46,530 nt of DNA from positions 1-46,530 of the forward strand of contig CALWVN010000015.1 of NCBI GenBank assembly GCA_944384995.1, given 5' to 3'. The translations under genes and the position numbers were made by a program. The first letter of the stretch is position 1; each line of letters starts with the position of its first letter. The stretch comes from an uncultured Clostridia bacterium. GTDB taxonomy: Bacteria > Bacillota > Clostridia > Oscillospirales > Acutalibacteraceae. The notes under the pieces were generated by a model. It searched no databases, was not told the DNA's origin, and worked only from the letters and a program-made list of their open reading frames with translations. Positions 25,055 through 33,844 of this stretch are shown here, piece by piece.

Positions 25055-25243
25055 TCAAACCGCGCGGGTAACCTTGCCGGAGCGCAGGCAGCGCGTGCAG
25101 GCGTAGACCCGTTTAGGAGAGCCGTTTACGATTGCTTTTACTTTTTTGACATTGGGCTTCCAGGTTCTGTTGGAACGTCTGTGCGAGTGCGAAACCTTGA
25201 TGCCGAACGCGACGCTTTTGCCGCAGAATTCACATTTCGCCAT
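25055..25243 (-). CDS. rpmB: Ribosomal protein bL28
   Basis: The protein has 62 residues from an ATG at 25243 preceded by GGGAGGTGCCTTTGAA; a frame running on to 25333 is rejected. It is the whole of bL28: MAKCEFCGKSVAFGIKVSHS, then RSNRTWKPNVKKVKAIVNGS and RVYACTRCLRSGKVTRAV. It has four Cys in two CxxC pairs (CEFC and CTRC), the zinc-binding form of L28. It is a component of the 50S subunit. It is transcribed alone from its own promoter, divergent from recA. Confidence 0.96.
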   Translation of the reverse strand: MAKCEFCGKSVAFGIKVSHSHRRSNRTWKPNVKKVKAIVNGSPKRVYACTRCLRSGKVTRAV

Positions 25244-25281
25244 TTCAAAGGCACCTCCCTTTTCTCGTTTAAGCAAAGAAA

Positions 25282-25311
25282 ATAATAGCAGAAACCCATA
25301 GGAAATGTCAA
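25282..25311 (-). promoter_or_regulatory. Sigma-A promoter of rpmB
   Basis: On the minus strand TTGACA and TATTAT are separated by 18 bases, about 40 bases before the rpmB start codon. Confidence 0.8.
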
Positions 25312-25390
25312 GTCTTTTTTTCAAAAGACGCAAAAAAGCCGAAGCGGGCGGTCAAAACATGTGCCGTACCGAGAAATCGGAAAAAAAGGG

Positions 25391-25419
25391 TTGCTTTTTT
25401 TATAAGAATGGTATATAAT
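25391..25419 (+). promoter_or_regulatory. Sigma-A promoter of recA
   Basis: TTGCTT and TATAAT are separated by exactly 17 bases. The -10 is consensus. It lies nine bases before a LexA-like box, so SOS control is likely. Confidence 0.8.
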
Positions 25420-25427
25420 GCAGAAAA

Positions 25428-25441
25428 CGAACATTTGTACG
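25428..25441 (+). promoter_or_regulatory. LexA (SOS) operator-like site at recA
   Basis: CGAACATTTGTACG resembles the Gram-positive LexA box CGAAC-N4-GTTCG, with one mismatch in the right half (GTAC for GTTC). It lies at about +1 to +15 relative to the predicted start, where LexA binding would block transcription. RecA in SOS control is well known in Firmicutes. Confidence 0.7.
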
Positions 25442-25459
25442 ATTTGGAGGATCGATCCT

Positions 25460-26569
25460 ATGGCGGAAAAGAATAAGGCGCTGGAAACGGCGCTTGTGCA
25501 AATCGAAAAGAAATACGGCGCAGGCGCAGTCATGCGCTTGGGCGAAACGCGTGCGCTCCAGATCGAAGCGATCTCCACGGGCTCACTTTCTTTGGACATC
25601 GCCACAGGGATCGGGGGCTTACCGCGCGGCAGGATCGTGGAAATCTACGGCCCCGAATCCTCCGGTAAAACCACCCTTGCGCTGCATGTGGTCGCCGAAG
25701 CGCAAAAGCAGGGGGGCGAAGCGGCGTTCGTGGATGCCGAGCATGCGCTCGACCCCGTCTATGCCGCGAACCTCGGCGTGGATGTGGATTCTCTGCTGGT
25801 CGCCCAGCCCGACAACGGCGAGCAGGCGCTTGAGATCACCGAAGCGCTCGCACGTTCGGGCGCTTTGGATGTCATCGTTGTGGACTCCGTCGCGGCGCTC
25901 GTGCCGCGTGCCGAGATCGACGGCGACATGGGCGACAGCCACGTGGGGCTGCACGCGAGACTTATGTCGCAGGCGCTGCGCAAGCTCACCGGCGTTATTG
26001 CGAAATCCAACACCGTCGTTATTTTCATCAACCAGCTTCGTGAAAAGGTCGGCGTGGTCTACGGCAACCCGGAGGTAACGACGGGCGGCCGTGCGTTGAA
26101 ATTCTATGCCACCATGCGCATCGACGTGCGCCGCGTAGAGGGGCTCAAGGGCGCGGGCGGCGAATTTGTCGGCTCGCGTACCAAGGTCAAAATTGTGAAA
26201 AACAAGGTCGCACCGCCGTTTAAGACGGCGGAATTCGACATCATGTACGGCCAGGGCATTTCCCGTGTGGGCGAAGTGCTTGACGCGGCGGTGGAGCTTG
26301 GGATCGTCAAAAAAAGCGGTGCGTGGTTCTCCTACGGCGGCGAACGGCTCGGGCAGGGGCGCGACAATGTAAAGAACCTGCTTTCCCGCGACGAAAAGCT
26401 GTGCGGTGAGATCGAAAAGCAGGTGCGCGAGCAGATGGCGAATGCCGCGCAGAAGACCGAACAAGCGGCAAAAGACCCGGCGGACGAACCCGTCGCCTAT
26501 AAGCCTGTGGCAACCACCAAAGCCGCCGCGCGCGCCAAGATCGACGTGGCGGTCGAGGACGACGAATGA
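25460..26569 (+). CDS. recA: Recombinase A
   Basis: The protein has 369 residues. The start at 25460 has GGAGG nine bases upstream; a frame opening at 25418 lies inside the promoter. RecA marks are [13 protein letters not shown], Walker [10 protein letters not shown] (residues 64-72), [10 protein letters not shown], Walker [17 protein letters not shown], and [20 protein letters not shown]. The last 45 residues are a charged, Ala-rich tail. RecA binds single-stranded DNA, drives strand exchange and activates LexA self-cleavage. It overlaps recX by 4 bases. Confidence 0.98.
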   Translation: MAEKNKALETALVQIEKKYGAGAVMRLGETRALQIEAISTGSLSLDIATGIGGLPRGRIVEIYGPESSGKTTLALHVVAEAQKQGGEAAFVDAEHALDPVYAANLGVDVDSLLVAQPDNGEQALEITEALARSGALDVIVVDSVAALVPRAEIDGDMGDSHVGLHARLMSQALRKLTGVIAKSNTVVIFINQLREKVGVVYGNPEVTTGGRALKFYATMRIDVRRVEGLKGAGGEFVGSRTKVKIVKNKVAPPFKTAEFDIMYGQGISRVGEVLDAAVELGIVKKSGAWFSYGGERLGQGRDNVKNLLSRDEKLCGEIEKQVREQMANAAQKTEQAAKDPADEPVAYKPVATTKAAARAKIDVAVEDDE

Positions 26570-27192
26570 AATTAAGCGCAAAGCCCGGCAAAGGGGATAA
26601 GATCCATATTTTTGTGGATGACGAATACCGCCTGACGGTGGACAGCCGCTTTTGGTATTCAGAACGCTGGCACAACCAAACACAAATCGACAGCGGGGAG
26701 CTTGCCGCCTTGGAAGAGGCGGTCGGCTCCCGCCGTGCGTTCAACAGCGCCGAGGACTATCTTTCGCGCCGCGACCACAGCGAAAAGGAGCTTTACGAAA
26801 AGCTCTGCCGCAAGTACCCGCCTGCAGCGGCCGAGGCCGCAATTGAGAAAGCAAAGGATTTAGGGCTTTTGGACGACGAACGCTTCGCTGCAAACTACGC
26901 ATTGGAGCTGTATGAAAAAAAACATTTTGCCTCTCACCGCATCCTTTTGGAACTGCGGCGCAAGGGAGTGGACCGCGAAATTGCGGAAAATGCGGTGGAA
27001 GGTCTTGACAAAGCCGGCGAAACCCGTATTATAGAACTGTTGCGCGGCAAATACCGTGCCGCCCTTTCGAATGAAAAAGGCAGGCGGCGCGCCGTAAACG
27101 GGCTTTTGCGCATGGGCTATGCGTACCCGGACATTCGCGCCGCGCTGAAAACATTGGAACAGGAACTCGAGGAGCTGGATACAGATGGCTGA
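26566..27192 (+). CDS. recX: RecA regulatory protein RecX
   Basis: The protein has 208 residues and starts in an ATGA overlap with recA. It has the RecX repeat pattern of three-helix units: [40 protein letters not shown], and [20 protein letters not shown]. The family caps or shortens RecA filaments. The gene overlaps rimO by eight bases, linking DNA repair and ribosome-modification genes in one transcript. Confidence 0.93.
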   Translation: MKLSAKPGKGDKIHIFVDDEYRLTVDSRFWYSERWHNQTQIDSGELAALEEAVGSRRAFNSAEDYLSRRDHSEKELYEKLCRKYPPAAAEAAIEKAKDLGLLDDERFAANYALELYEKKHFASHRILLELRRKGVDREIAENAVEGLDKAGETRIIELLRGKYRAALSNEKGRRRAVNGLLRMGYAYPDIRAALKTLEQELEELDTDG

Positions 27193-28510
27193 AAAAATCG
27201 GGATGATCTCGCTTGGCTGCCCGAAAAATCAGGTGGATGCCGAGCTCATGCTCGCCCGCCTGTCCGAAGGCGGCTTCGAGATCACCAACGAGGTGGACGG
27301 GGCGGATCTTGTCATCGTCAATACCTGCGGTTTTATTGAAGAGGCAAAACAGGAAGCGATCGAGAATATACTGGATATGGCACAGCTCAAAAAAGAGGGC
27401 GTCATCGGCAAGATCGTTGTGACGGGCTGCCTTGCGGAGCGTTACCGCGAGGAGATCTTACAGGAGATCCCCGAAGCGGACGCCGTTGCCGGGATCGGCT
27501 CGAACGCCGATATCTGCGACATTTGCCGCCGCGTGCTCGACGGCGAGACCGTTGAGCAGTTCGGCGAAAAAACGGATCTTCCGCTTTCGGGCGAGCGTAT
27601 GCTCACCACGCCGCCGTGGTTTGCCTATCTGAAAATCGCTGAGGGCTGCTCGAACCACTGCACGTACTGCGCCATTCCCGCCATCCGCGGCGAATTCCGC
27701 AGCCGTGCGCCCGAGGATATTCTGAAAGAAGCAAAAGAACTCGCCGATTCGGGCGTTAAGGAATTGGTCGTCGTCGCGCAGGACACCACCCGCTACGGCG
27801 AGGATCTGTACGGCAAGCCTGCGCTTGCGGCGCTCTTAAAAGCGCTGGACGCCGTGGAGGGTATCGAGTGGATCCGCGTGCTGTACTGCTACCCCGACCG
27901 CATCACCGACGAGCTTTTGGACGTCATGGCGAAAAGCGATAAGATCCTGCACTATATCGATTTGCCCCTGCAGCACGCCGACGCACGCATCCTGCGCGCC
28001 ATGAACCGCAGAGGCGACAGCGAAAGTCTGCTGAATCTTATCGAAAACATCCGCAAACACATGCCCGATGTTGTGCTGCGCACCACGCTTATCACGGGCT
28101 TCCCCGGTGAGGATGAGACGGCGTTCGAGACACTCTGCGAATTTGTGAAAGCGGCACGTTTTGAACGGCTCGGCTGTTTTGCGTTTTCCGCTGAAGAGGG
28201 TACGCCTGCGGCGGAATTCCCCGATCAGGTGGACGAGGAGGTCCGCCGCGAACGCGGGGAGACAGTCATGGACATCCAAAGCCACATTTTTGACGAGAAA
28301 AGCCGCGAATGCATCGGCAAGGTCTATAAGACCGTCGTCGAAGGGTACGATCCGTATACGGACAGTTATTTCGGCCGCACCTGGCGCGACGCACCCGAAA
28401 TCGACGGTGCGGCGCATTTCACCTGTGGATATGAGCTGCATGAGGGCGATATGGTCGAGATCGAGGTCTTCGACGTGCGCGACTGTGATTTGATCGGAGA
28501 AGTTATATGA
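27185..28510 (+). CDS. rimO: Ribosomal protein uS12 (Asp) methylthiotransferase RimO
   Basis: The protein has 441 residues, full length. The N-terminal UPF0004 domain (IGMISLGCPKNQVDAELMLA, VNTCGFIEEAKQEAIENI, VTGCLAERY) holds the three Cys of the auxiliary iron-sulfur cluster. The radical-SAM motif is CSNHCTYCAIP. The C-terminus ends in a TRAM-like domain. It adds a methylthio group to an Asp of ribosomal protein S12, using two [4Fe-4S] clusters and S-adenosylmethionine. It overlaps recX and pgsA. Confidence 0.95.
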   Translation: MAEKIGMISLGCPKNQVDAELMLARLSEGGFEITNEVDGADLVIVNTCGFIEEAKQEAIENILDMAQLKKEGVIGKIVVTGCLAERYREEILQEIPEADAVAGIGSNADICDICRRVLDGETVEQFGEKTDLPLSGERMLTTPPWFAYLKIAEGCSNHCTYCAIPAIRGEFRSRAPEDILKEAKELADSGVKELVVVAQDTTRYGEDLYGKPALAALLKALDAVEGIEWIRVLYCYPDRITDELLDVMAKSDKILHYIDLPLQHADARILRAMNRRGDSESLLNLIENIRKHMPDVVLRTTLITGFPGEDETAFETLCEFVKAARFERLGCFAFSAEEGTPAAEFPDQVDEEVRRERGETVMDIQSHIFDEKSRECIGKVYKTVVEGYDPYTDSYFGRTWRDAPEIDGAAHFTCGYELHEGDMVEIEVFDVRDCDLIGEVI

Positions 28511-29100
28511 AATTAAACACGCCAAACAAGCTTACCATCGCGCGCATGCTCATGACGCCGGTGTTTCTTGCACTGCTTTTGTGGGAGTCTTTGCCGCACC
28601 GTTTCTTAATTGCGACGATCGTGTACGCCATCGCTTCCGCTACGGACGCGATCGACGGCAAGCTGGCGCGCAAAAACGGGCAGATCACCAATTTCGGCAA
28701 GCTTTTAGACCCCATAGCCGACAAGGTACTCACCACCTCGGCGCTGCTTGCGTTTTTGCAGATGGGGCTTTGCAACATTTGGATCGTGATGATCGTCTTA
28801 ACGCGCGAATTCACCATTGCCTCCATCCGCATGATCGCGGCGGCGGGCGGCGTTGTGATCCCCGCAAACTTTTGGGGCAAGCTGAAAACCGTCAGCCAAA
28901 TGGTCTTTACCATCGTCATCATGCTGCTCGGCGAGGTGTATCAATATGTGCCGCAGATCTATCCCGGCGTTACGGTGCCGTATTGGCTCACGCTCGGCAA
29001 TATCTCCAATTTCCTGTTGTGGATCACCGCGATCTTGACCGTGATCTCCGGCGTGATCTATATCAAGGACAGCAAAAGTGTGATCGATTACACCAAATGA
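28507..29100 (+). CDS. pgsA: CDP-diacylglycerol-glycerol-3-phosphate 3-phosphatidyltransferase
   Basis: The protein has 197 residues and four to six hydrophobic segments. It has the CDP-alcohol phosphotransferase signature DGKLARKNG followed by FGKLLDPIADK, giving the D-G-x2-A-R-x8-G-x3-D-x3-D pattern. It makes phosphatidylglycerophosphate in the membrane, the first committed step to phosphatidylglycerol. The start overlaps the rimO stop in an ATGA, with GGAGAAGTTAT upstream. No terminator is seen after it; the cysE leader follows. Confidence 0.95.
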   Translation: MKLNTPNKLTIARMLMTPVFLALLLWESLPHRFLIATIVYAIASATDAIDGKLARKNGQITNFGKLLDPIADKVLTTSALLAFLQMGLCNIWIVMIVLTREFTIASIRMIAAAGGVVIPANFWGKLKTVSQMVFTIVIMLLGEVYQYVPQIYPGVTVPYWLTLGNISNFLLWITAILTVISGVIYIKDSKSVIDYTK

Positions 29101-29190
29101 CCGTCTGAAATCCGAAACGTGTTTTGGCATTTTGACGGGTGCACATTTTTGTGTTTTGTGCTATACTGTATTTGAAGGATATTTCAACTG

Positions 29191-29439
29191 CAAGGACGGA
29201 GAGAAGTAGCAAAGCCTTTTGCCCGCCCAGAGAGAAAGCGCCACGGGCTGCGAGCGCTTTTGCGGGGCACTTTGCGAAATGCACTCCCGAGCAGGCGGGG
29301 GGAAGAGAATGTATCCCCGCCCGTTTTGGCCGCGTTAAGGCAAACGAGCCGTTCCCGAAAAGGGAGCGGGAAACGAAGTGGAACCGCGATATTGTCGCCT
29401 TCGTCGCGCCCGAAAGGGGCGGCGGAGGCTTGTTTTTTT
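29191..29439 (+). promoter_or_regulatory. T-box riboswitch, cysteine-specific
   Basis: The leader starts with the T-box opening GGACGGAGAGAAGTAGC (29194-29210). GCAAAG (29209-29214) pairs with CTTTGC (29270-29275) to make stem I. A UGC (Cys) triplet at 29280-29282, followed by A, sits on the 3' side of the specifier loop after GAA. The T-box core AAGTGGAACCGCG is at 29376-29388, and a terminator hairpin follows. Uncharged tRNA-Cys would stabilise the antiterminator and switch on cysE-cysS. An extended -10 (TGCTATACT at 29159-29167) is the likely promoter; no good -35 was found. Specifier assignment is supported by the downstream genes. Confidence 0.9.
29397..29439 (+). terminator. T-box attenuator terminator
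   Basis: A GC-rich hairpin (GCCTTCGTCGCGCCC against GGGGCGGCGGAGGC, GAAA loop) is followed by TTGTTTTTTT. It is the terminator of the leader and overlaps the start of the antiterminator strand, 12 bases before cysE. Confidence 0.85.
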
Positions 29440-29451
29440 CGGAGGAAAGCT

Positions 29452-30099
29452 ATGTTTGAAAGACTCAAAGAGGACGTCGCCGCCGTCAAGGAACGCGACC
29501 CCGCGGCGACCTCCACCCTGCAGATTTTACTGCTGTATCCGGGGCTTAGAGCCGTTCGGATGCACCGCCGCGCCAATTGGCTGTGGCGGCATAATCACAA
29601 ATTTTTGGCGCGGTGGCTCTCCCAGCGCGCCGTGCGCAAAACAGGCATTGAGATCCATCCCGCCGCCAAGATCGGCAGACGCTTTTTCATCGACCACGGC
29701 ACGGGCGTCGTCATCGGCGAAACGGCGGAGATCGGCGACGATGTGACGCTGTATCAGGGTGTGACGCTCGGCGGCACAGGCAAGGACACGGGCAAGCGCC
29801 ATCCGACCATCGGCAACGGTGTGATGATCGGCGCGGGCGCAAAGGTATTAGGGCCTTTCCGCGTCGGCGACAACTCCAACATCGCCGCAGGTGCGGTGGT
29901 GCTTGAGGAGATCCCGCCCGAAAGCACGGCGGTCGGCGTGCCCGCGCGTGTGGTCAAGCGTAACGGCGTGCGCGTGGACTGCCTCGATCAGGTGCATGTG
30001 CCTGATCCCGTTTCGCAGGAGCTTTGCCGCATGTCCGTGCGCATCCATGCGCTCGAAAAGGAATTGGAAACCTACCGCGAAAGCGGGCAAGCTAAATAA
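29452..30099 (+). CDS. cysE: Serine O-acetyltransferase
   Basis: The protein has 215 residues from an ATG at 29452 preceded by GGAGGAAAGCT; longer frames lie in the T-box. The family marks are the short CysE form (ALQILLLYPGLRAVRMHRRA region, then RFFIDHGTGVVIGETAEIGD, VTLYQGVTLGGTGKDTGKRH, and NGVMIGAGAKVLGPF), with left-handed beta-helix hexapeptide repeats. It makes O-acetylserine from serine and acetyl-CoA, the carbon skeleton of cysteine. The T-box ties it to cysteine supply. Confidence 0.95.
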   Translation: MFERLKEDVAAVKERDPAATSTLQILLLYPGLRAVRMHRRANWLWRHNHKFLARWLSQRAVRKTGIEIHPAAKIGRRFFIDHGTGVVIGETAEIGDDVTLYQGVTLGGTGKDTGKRHPTIGNGVMIGAGAKVLGPFRVGDNSNIAAGAVVLEEIPPESTAVGVPARVVKRNGVRVDCLDQVHVPDPVSQELCRMSVRIHALEKELETYRESGQAK

Positions 30100-30139
30100 A
30101 AGCGATCCCGAACAAATCGGATCGTAAAGGAGAAGAATT

Positions 30140-31540
30140 ATGCGCGTTTACAATACGCTCACCCGCAAAAAAGAAGAACTCGTGCCCGTTACGCCGGGCG
30201 AAGTGAAGATCTATGCCTGCGGCCCGACAGTCTACAACTTTATCCACATCGGCAACGCCCGCCCGCTGTGCGTGTTCGACACCCTGCGCCGCTATCTGGA
30301 ATTCCGCGGCTATAAGGTATGCTTTGTGCAGAATTTTACGGACATCGACGACAAGATCATCCGCCGTGCCAATGAAGAGGGCACGGACTACAAGACCGTG
30401 TCCGAAACGTACATCCGCGAATTCTGGACGGACGCCAAGGGGCTCAACTTCCGCGAGGCGACCGTGCACCCCAAGGCGACGGAAAACATCGACGAGATCA
30501 TTTCCATCATTTCGACCCTGATTGAAAAAGGCTATGCCTATGCTGTTGAAAACGGTGACGTGTATTTCAGCCCCGGGAAATTCACGGAATACGGCAAGCT
30601 GTCGCACCAGCCGATCGAAGACCTCGAAGCGGGCGCACGCATCAACATCGGCGAGCTGAAAAAGGAGCCGATGGATTTCGCGCTTTGGAAGGGCGCCAAG
30701 CCCGGCGAGCCCGCATGGGATGCGCCGTGGGGCAAGGGCAGACCCGGCTGGCATATTGAATGCTCGGCGATGGCGCGCCGGTACTTGGGCGAGACCATCG
30801 ATATCCACTGCGGCGGGCAGGATCTCATTTTCCCCCACCACGAAAACGAGATCGCCCAAAGCGAGTGCTGCAACGGCGTGCCGTTTGCGCACTATTGGAT
30901 GCACAACGGCTATATCAATGTCGATAACGTCAAAATGTCCAAGTCCTTAGGCAACTTCTTCACCGTGCGCGATGTCGCGGAAAAATACGGCTACGAGCCG
31001 ATCCGCTACCTGATGCTGTCGTCGCACTACCGCAGTCCCATCAATTACAGCGTGGACATCATCGAGCAGTGCCGCGCATCACTTGAACGGCTGTATACCT
31101 GCCGCGACAGCATCGATTTCGCCTTGCAGAGCGCGGGCGATACGGAACCCGAAAACGCTGCCGACATCCGCAAACAGTTAGAGAGCCGCAAAGCACAGTT
31201 CATCGAGGCAATGGACGACGACCTGAATACCGCCGACGGTCTTGCCGCCGTGTTTGAGCTTGTGCGCGACATCAACGTGTCCGTACTGTCCTCCGGTTCC
31301 AAGGCGCTTCTGGAGGAAGCTGCGGCACTGTTCGATACACTTGCTACCGATGTACTCGGTCTGGTGAATAACCGAAAAAAGGAGACACTCGAAGCGGACA
31401 TTGCAGCGCGCATCGAAGCGCGGCAGGCAGCGCGCGCGGCGAAAAACTGGGCGGAAGCCGACCGCATCCGCGACGAGCTGAAGGCTGAGGGCATCGTGCT
31501 CGAAGATACCCCGCAGGGTGTCAAATGGCACCGCGTGTAA
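30140..31540 (+). CDS. cysS: Cysteinyl-tRNA synthetase
   Basis: The protein has 466 residues, the usual length. Class I marks are the HIGH-type FIHIGNARP near residue 36 and KMSKS at residues 265-269. Zinc-site Cys/His are in YACGPTVYN and the HIECSAMA segment. It charges tRNA-Cys, the molecule read by the T-box upstream, so the operon is a self-balancing loop. AAGGAGAAGAATT precedes the ATG. It lies 40 bases after cysE with no terminator between. Confidence 0.97.
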   Translation: MRVYNTLTRKKEELVPVTPGEVKIYACGPTVYNFIHIGNARPLCVFDTLRRYLEFRGYKVCFVQNFTDIDDKIIRRANEEGTDYKTVSETYIREFWTDAKGLNFREATVHPKATENIDEIISIISTLIEKGYAYAVENGDVYFSPGKFTEYGKLSHQPIEDLEAGARINIGELKKEPMDFALWKGAKPGEPAWDAPWGKGRPGWHIECSAMARRYLGETIDIHCGGQDLIFPHHENEIAQSECCNGVPFAHYWMHNGYINVDNVKMSKSLGNFFTVRDVAEKYGYEPIRYLMLSSHYRSPINYSVDIIEQCRASLERLYTCRDSIDFALQSAGDTEPENAADIRKQLESRKAQFIEAMDDDLNTADGLAAVFELVRDINVSVLSSGSKALLEEAAALFDTLATDVLGLVNNRKKETLEADIAARIEARQAARAAKNWAEADRIRDELKAEGIVLEDTPQGVKWHRV

Positions 31541-31571
31541 TGGGTTTTTCCCATAGAAAGGCCGGAAAAGC

Positions 31572-32633
31572 ATGGAAGTTTTAAACCGAGCTGCCATCAA
31601 AAAAGAAGCCCGCCTGTTCATCGGGCAAAATAACCGCTGGGGCAAAATGTTCCTTGCGTATCTCCCGATCCTGCTGGCGACGGGGGCTGTGAGCGCCATC
31701 ACCACCGGAATTTCCGTCGCGCGGCAGTTTTCCGAGTTATTCGGGGGCGGGTATGCCGCTTATGACCCTGCGCTTGAATTTCAGATCAGCTATAACCTTT
31801 TCTCTCTTGTGGATATCCTGCTCATCCCGTTTGTGTGTGCCGCAGCGGGCTATTTCCTAAATCATTTGCGCGGTTTTCAACCGGACTGGAAAAGCCTTTA
31901 CAAAGAGGGCGCACATTTTTACGGCAAATACTTTGTCGTCGGGTTCTTGCGGGAGCTGTTTATCGGGTTGTGGGCCTTGCTGTTCATCATCCCGGGCATC
32001 GTCAAATCCTATGCGTGGTATATGGTGCCGTATATCATCCACGACAATCCGACGCTCGACGCCAAGCATGCGCGTGAGATCAGCGACTGTCTGACGCAGG
32101 GCTTCAAATCCGATCTGTTCGTTTTGGATCTGAGCTTTATTTTGTGGAATATGTTCGTCGGCGTGACGGGCGGCATCGCTTCGATTTATGTCGTGCCGTA
32201 TCAAGCTACCACAAAGGCGATGTACTACGAAAACCTCAAGGCGTATGCAATCTCCACGGGGCGCGTCGCATCCGAGGTGTTTTCACCTATGCCGCAGGGC
32301 GGTGCATGGGCGCAGGGGCAAAACCCGTATGTAAGCCCGCAGCAGCCGCCGTATTCCGCACCGAATCCGGCGAATCCGTATGCGCAGGGCTTCCAAGCCC
32401 CGCCGCAAGAGCCTTATGCGCAGCAGCCGTCAGTGCCGGGCGAACAGGCGAACACCTTTACACCACCCGCGCCGGAGGATACCTTCCGCCCATGGGACGT
32501 TCCGCCCGGAACGGGGCAAACGCCGCCGCAGCCTGCGCGATCCGCGCAGCCGACACAGCAAGCATCTGCGCCGTCTGTAGACAAACAGGCGGGCGAAACT
32601 ATAAACCGAGAAGAAAAGGAGCAGGACGAATGA
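31572..32633 (+). CDS. DUF975 family integral membrane protein
   Basis: The protein has 353 residues. Residues 1-235 contain about five hydrophobic segments with the DUF975 signs: NRAAIKKEARLFIGQNNRWG, GFLRELFIGLWALLFIIPGI, and VKSYAWYMVPYIIHDNPTLD. The tail (about 235-353) is long, rich in Pro, Gln, Ala and Gly, and ends in a Lys/Glu tract, so it is probably disordered. The function of the family is unknown. The gene has 31 bases of gap after cysS and overlaps apgM in an ATGA; it is in the cysteine operon without obvious link to it. Confidence 0.85.
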   Translation: MEVLNRAAIKKEARLFIGQNNRWGKMFLAYLPILLATGAVSAITTGISVARQFSELFGGGYAAYDPALEFQISYNLFSLVDILLIPFVCAAAGYFLNHLRGFQPDWKSLYKEGAHFYGKYFVVGFLRELFIGLWALLFIIPGIVKSYAWYMVPYIIHDNPTLDAKHAREISDCLTQGFKSDLFVLDLSFILWNMFVGVTGGIASIYVVPYQATTKAMYYENLKAYAISTGRVASEVFSPMPQGGAWAQGQNPYVSPQQPPYSAPNPANPYAQGFQAPPQEPYAQQPSVPGEQANTFTPPAPEDTFRPWDVPPGTGQTPPQPARSAQPTQQASAPSVDKQAGETINREEKEQDE

Positions 32634-33844
32634 AATACGTGATCGTTTTGTGCGACGGCATGGCGGATTACCCCGTGCCCGCGCTCGGCGGCAAAACACC
32701 GATGGAGGTCGCCAATAAACCGCATATCGACGTGCTCGCAAAGCATGCCGAGGTCGGGCTCGTGCGCACGGTCGCAAAAGGCTTAAAGCCCGGCAGCGAC
32801 GTTGCAAACATGAGCGTGATGGGCTTTGACCCGAAGCTTTACTACACGGGGCGTTCGCCCTTGGAGGCGGCAAGCATCGGCGTAGAACTGCGCGACACCG
32901 ATATGACACTGCGCACCAATCTTGTAACGCTTTCCGATGCAGAAAATTTTGCCGACAAGACCATGGTGGACTACTGCGCGGGCGATATCTCCACGCCCGA
33001 GGCTGCTGAGATCATGAAAGACGTCCAGGCACATTTCGGCAATGCGGAATTCACCTTTTATCCGGGCGTCAGCTACCGCCACTGCCTTGTATGGGCAAAC
33101 GGTACGACCGATCTCGGCGCTATGACACCGCCGCATGACATTTCCGGGCGTGTGATCGGCGAGTACCTTTCGGATTCCCCGAACGCTGCGCCGCTTATTG
33201 CCATGATGCGCGACAGCTACGCGTTTTTGATGCAGCATCCTGTCAACCAAAAGCGCATCCGCGAGGGCAAACGTCCCGCCAATGCGATTTGGATGTGGGG
33301 CGAGGGCAAGAAGCCGATGCTTCCGTCGTTCGAATCGCTCTACGGCAAGAAAGGCGCAGTCATTTCTGCCGTCGATCTGCTCAAAGGCATCGCGAAATGC
33401 GCCGGGATGCGCGCGCCGGAGGTCGAGGGCGCGACAGGCTATATTGACACGAATTTTGAGGGCAAGGCAAACGCCGCCGTGGACGCACTCAAAAACGGCT
33501 GTGACCTTGCGTACATCCACTTGGAAGCGCCCGACGAATGCGGTCACCGCAACGAACCCGAAAACAAGGTCAAGTCCATTGAAGCCATCGACAGCCGCGT
33601 GCTGCCCATTGTGCTCGACGGGCTTTCTGAGATCGGTGAGGATTATAAGATCATGATCCTGCCCGACCACCCGACCCCCATTGTTACGGGCACGCATGCA
33701 AGCGATCCTGTGCCGTACCTCATTTATCATCGCGACGGCGAAAAACAGGGCGTCGAGACGATCAACGAGCAGACCGCCAAAGCGACGGGCGTGTTCGTGG
33801 AGCACGGCCCCGACATTATGAAAAAATTTCTGGAGGAAGCGTAA
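32630..33844 (+). CDS. apgM: Cofactor-independent phosphoglycerate mutase, archaeal-type (ApgM)
   Basis: The protein has 404 residues from an ATG at 32630 that overlaps the DUF975 stop; a frame opening at 32144 is a shadow in the wrong part and is rejected. ApgM marks are VIVLCDGMADYPVPALGGKT, GSDVANMSVMGFDPKLYYTG, RSPLEAASIGV, and IHLEAPDECGHRNEPENKVK, with metal-binding Asp/His in MILPDHPTPIVTGTHASDPV. It interconverts 2- and 3-phosphoglycerate. In a cysteine operon it could support serine formation from 3-phosphoglycerate (inference). It overlaps metY by one base. Confidence 0.92.
   Translation: MKYVIVLCDGMADYPVPALGGKTPMEVANKPHIDVLAKHAEVGLVRTVAKGLKPGSDVANMSVMGFDPKLYYTGRSPLEAASIGVELRDTDMTLRTNLVTLSDAENFADKTMVDYCAGDISTPEAAEIMKDVQAHFGNAEFTFYPGVSYRHCLVWANGTTDLGAMTPPHDISGRVIGEYLSDSPNAAPLIAMMRDSYAFLMQHPVNQKRIREGKRPANAIWMWGEGKKPMLPSFESLYGKKGAVISAVDLLKGIAKCAGMRAPEVEGATGYIDTNFEGKANAAVDALKNGCDLAYIHLEAPDECGHRNEPENKVKSIEAIDSRVLPIVLDGLSEIGEDYKIMILPDHPTPIVTGTHASDPVPYLIYHRDGEKQGVETINEQTAKATGVFVEHGPDIMKKFLEEA

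Noticed and set aside
32144-32629. Upstream extension of the apgM frame
   Set aside because: It reads through the DUF975 tail in another frame and lacks homology. The ATG at 32630 with a coupled overlap is the right start.
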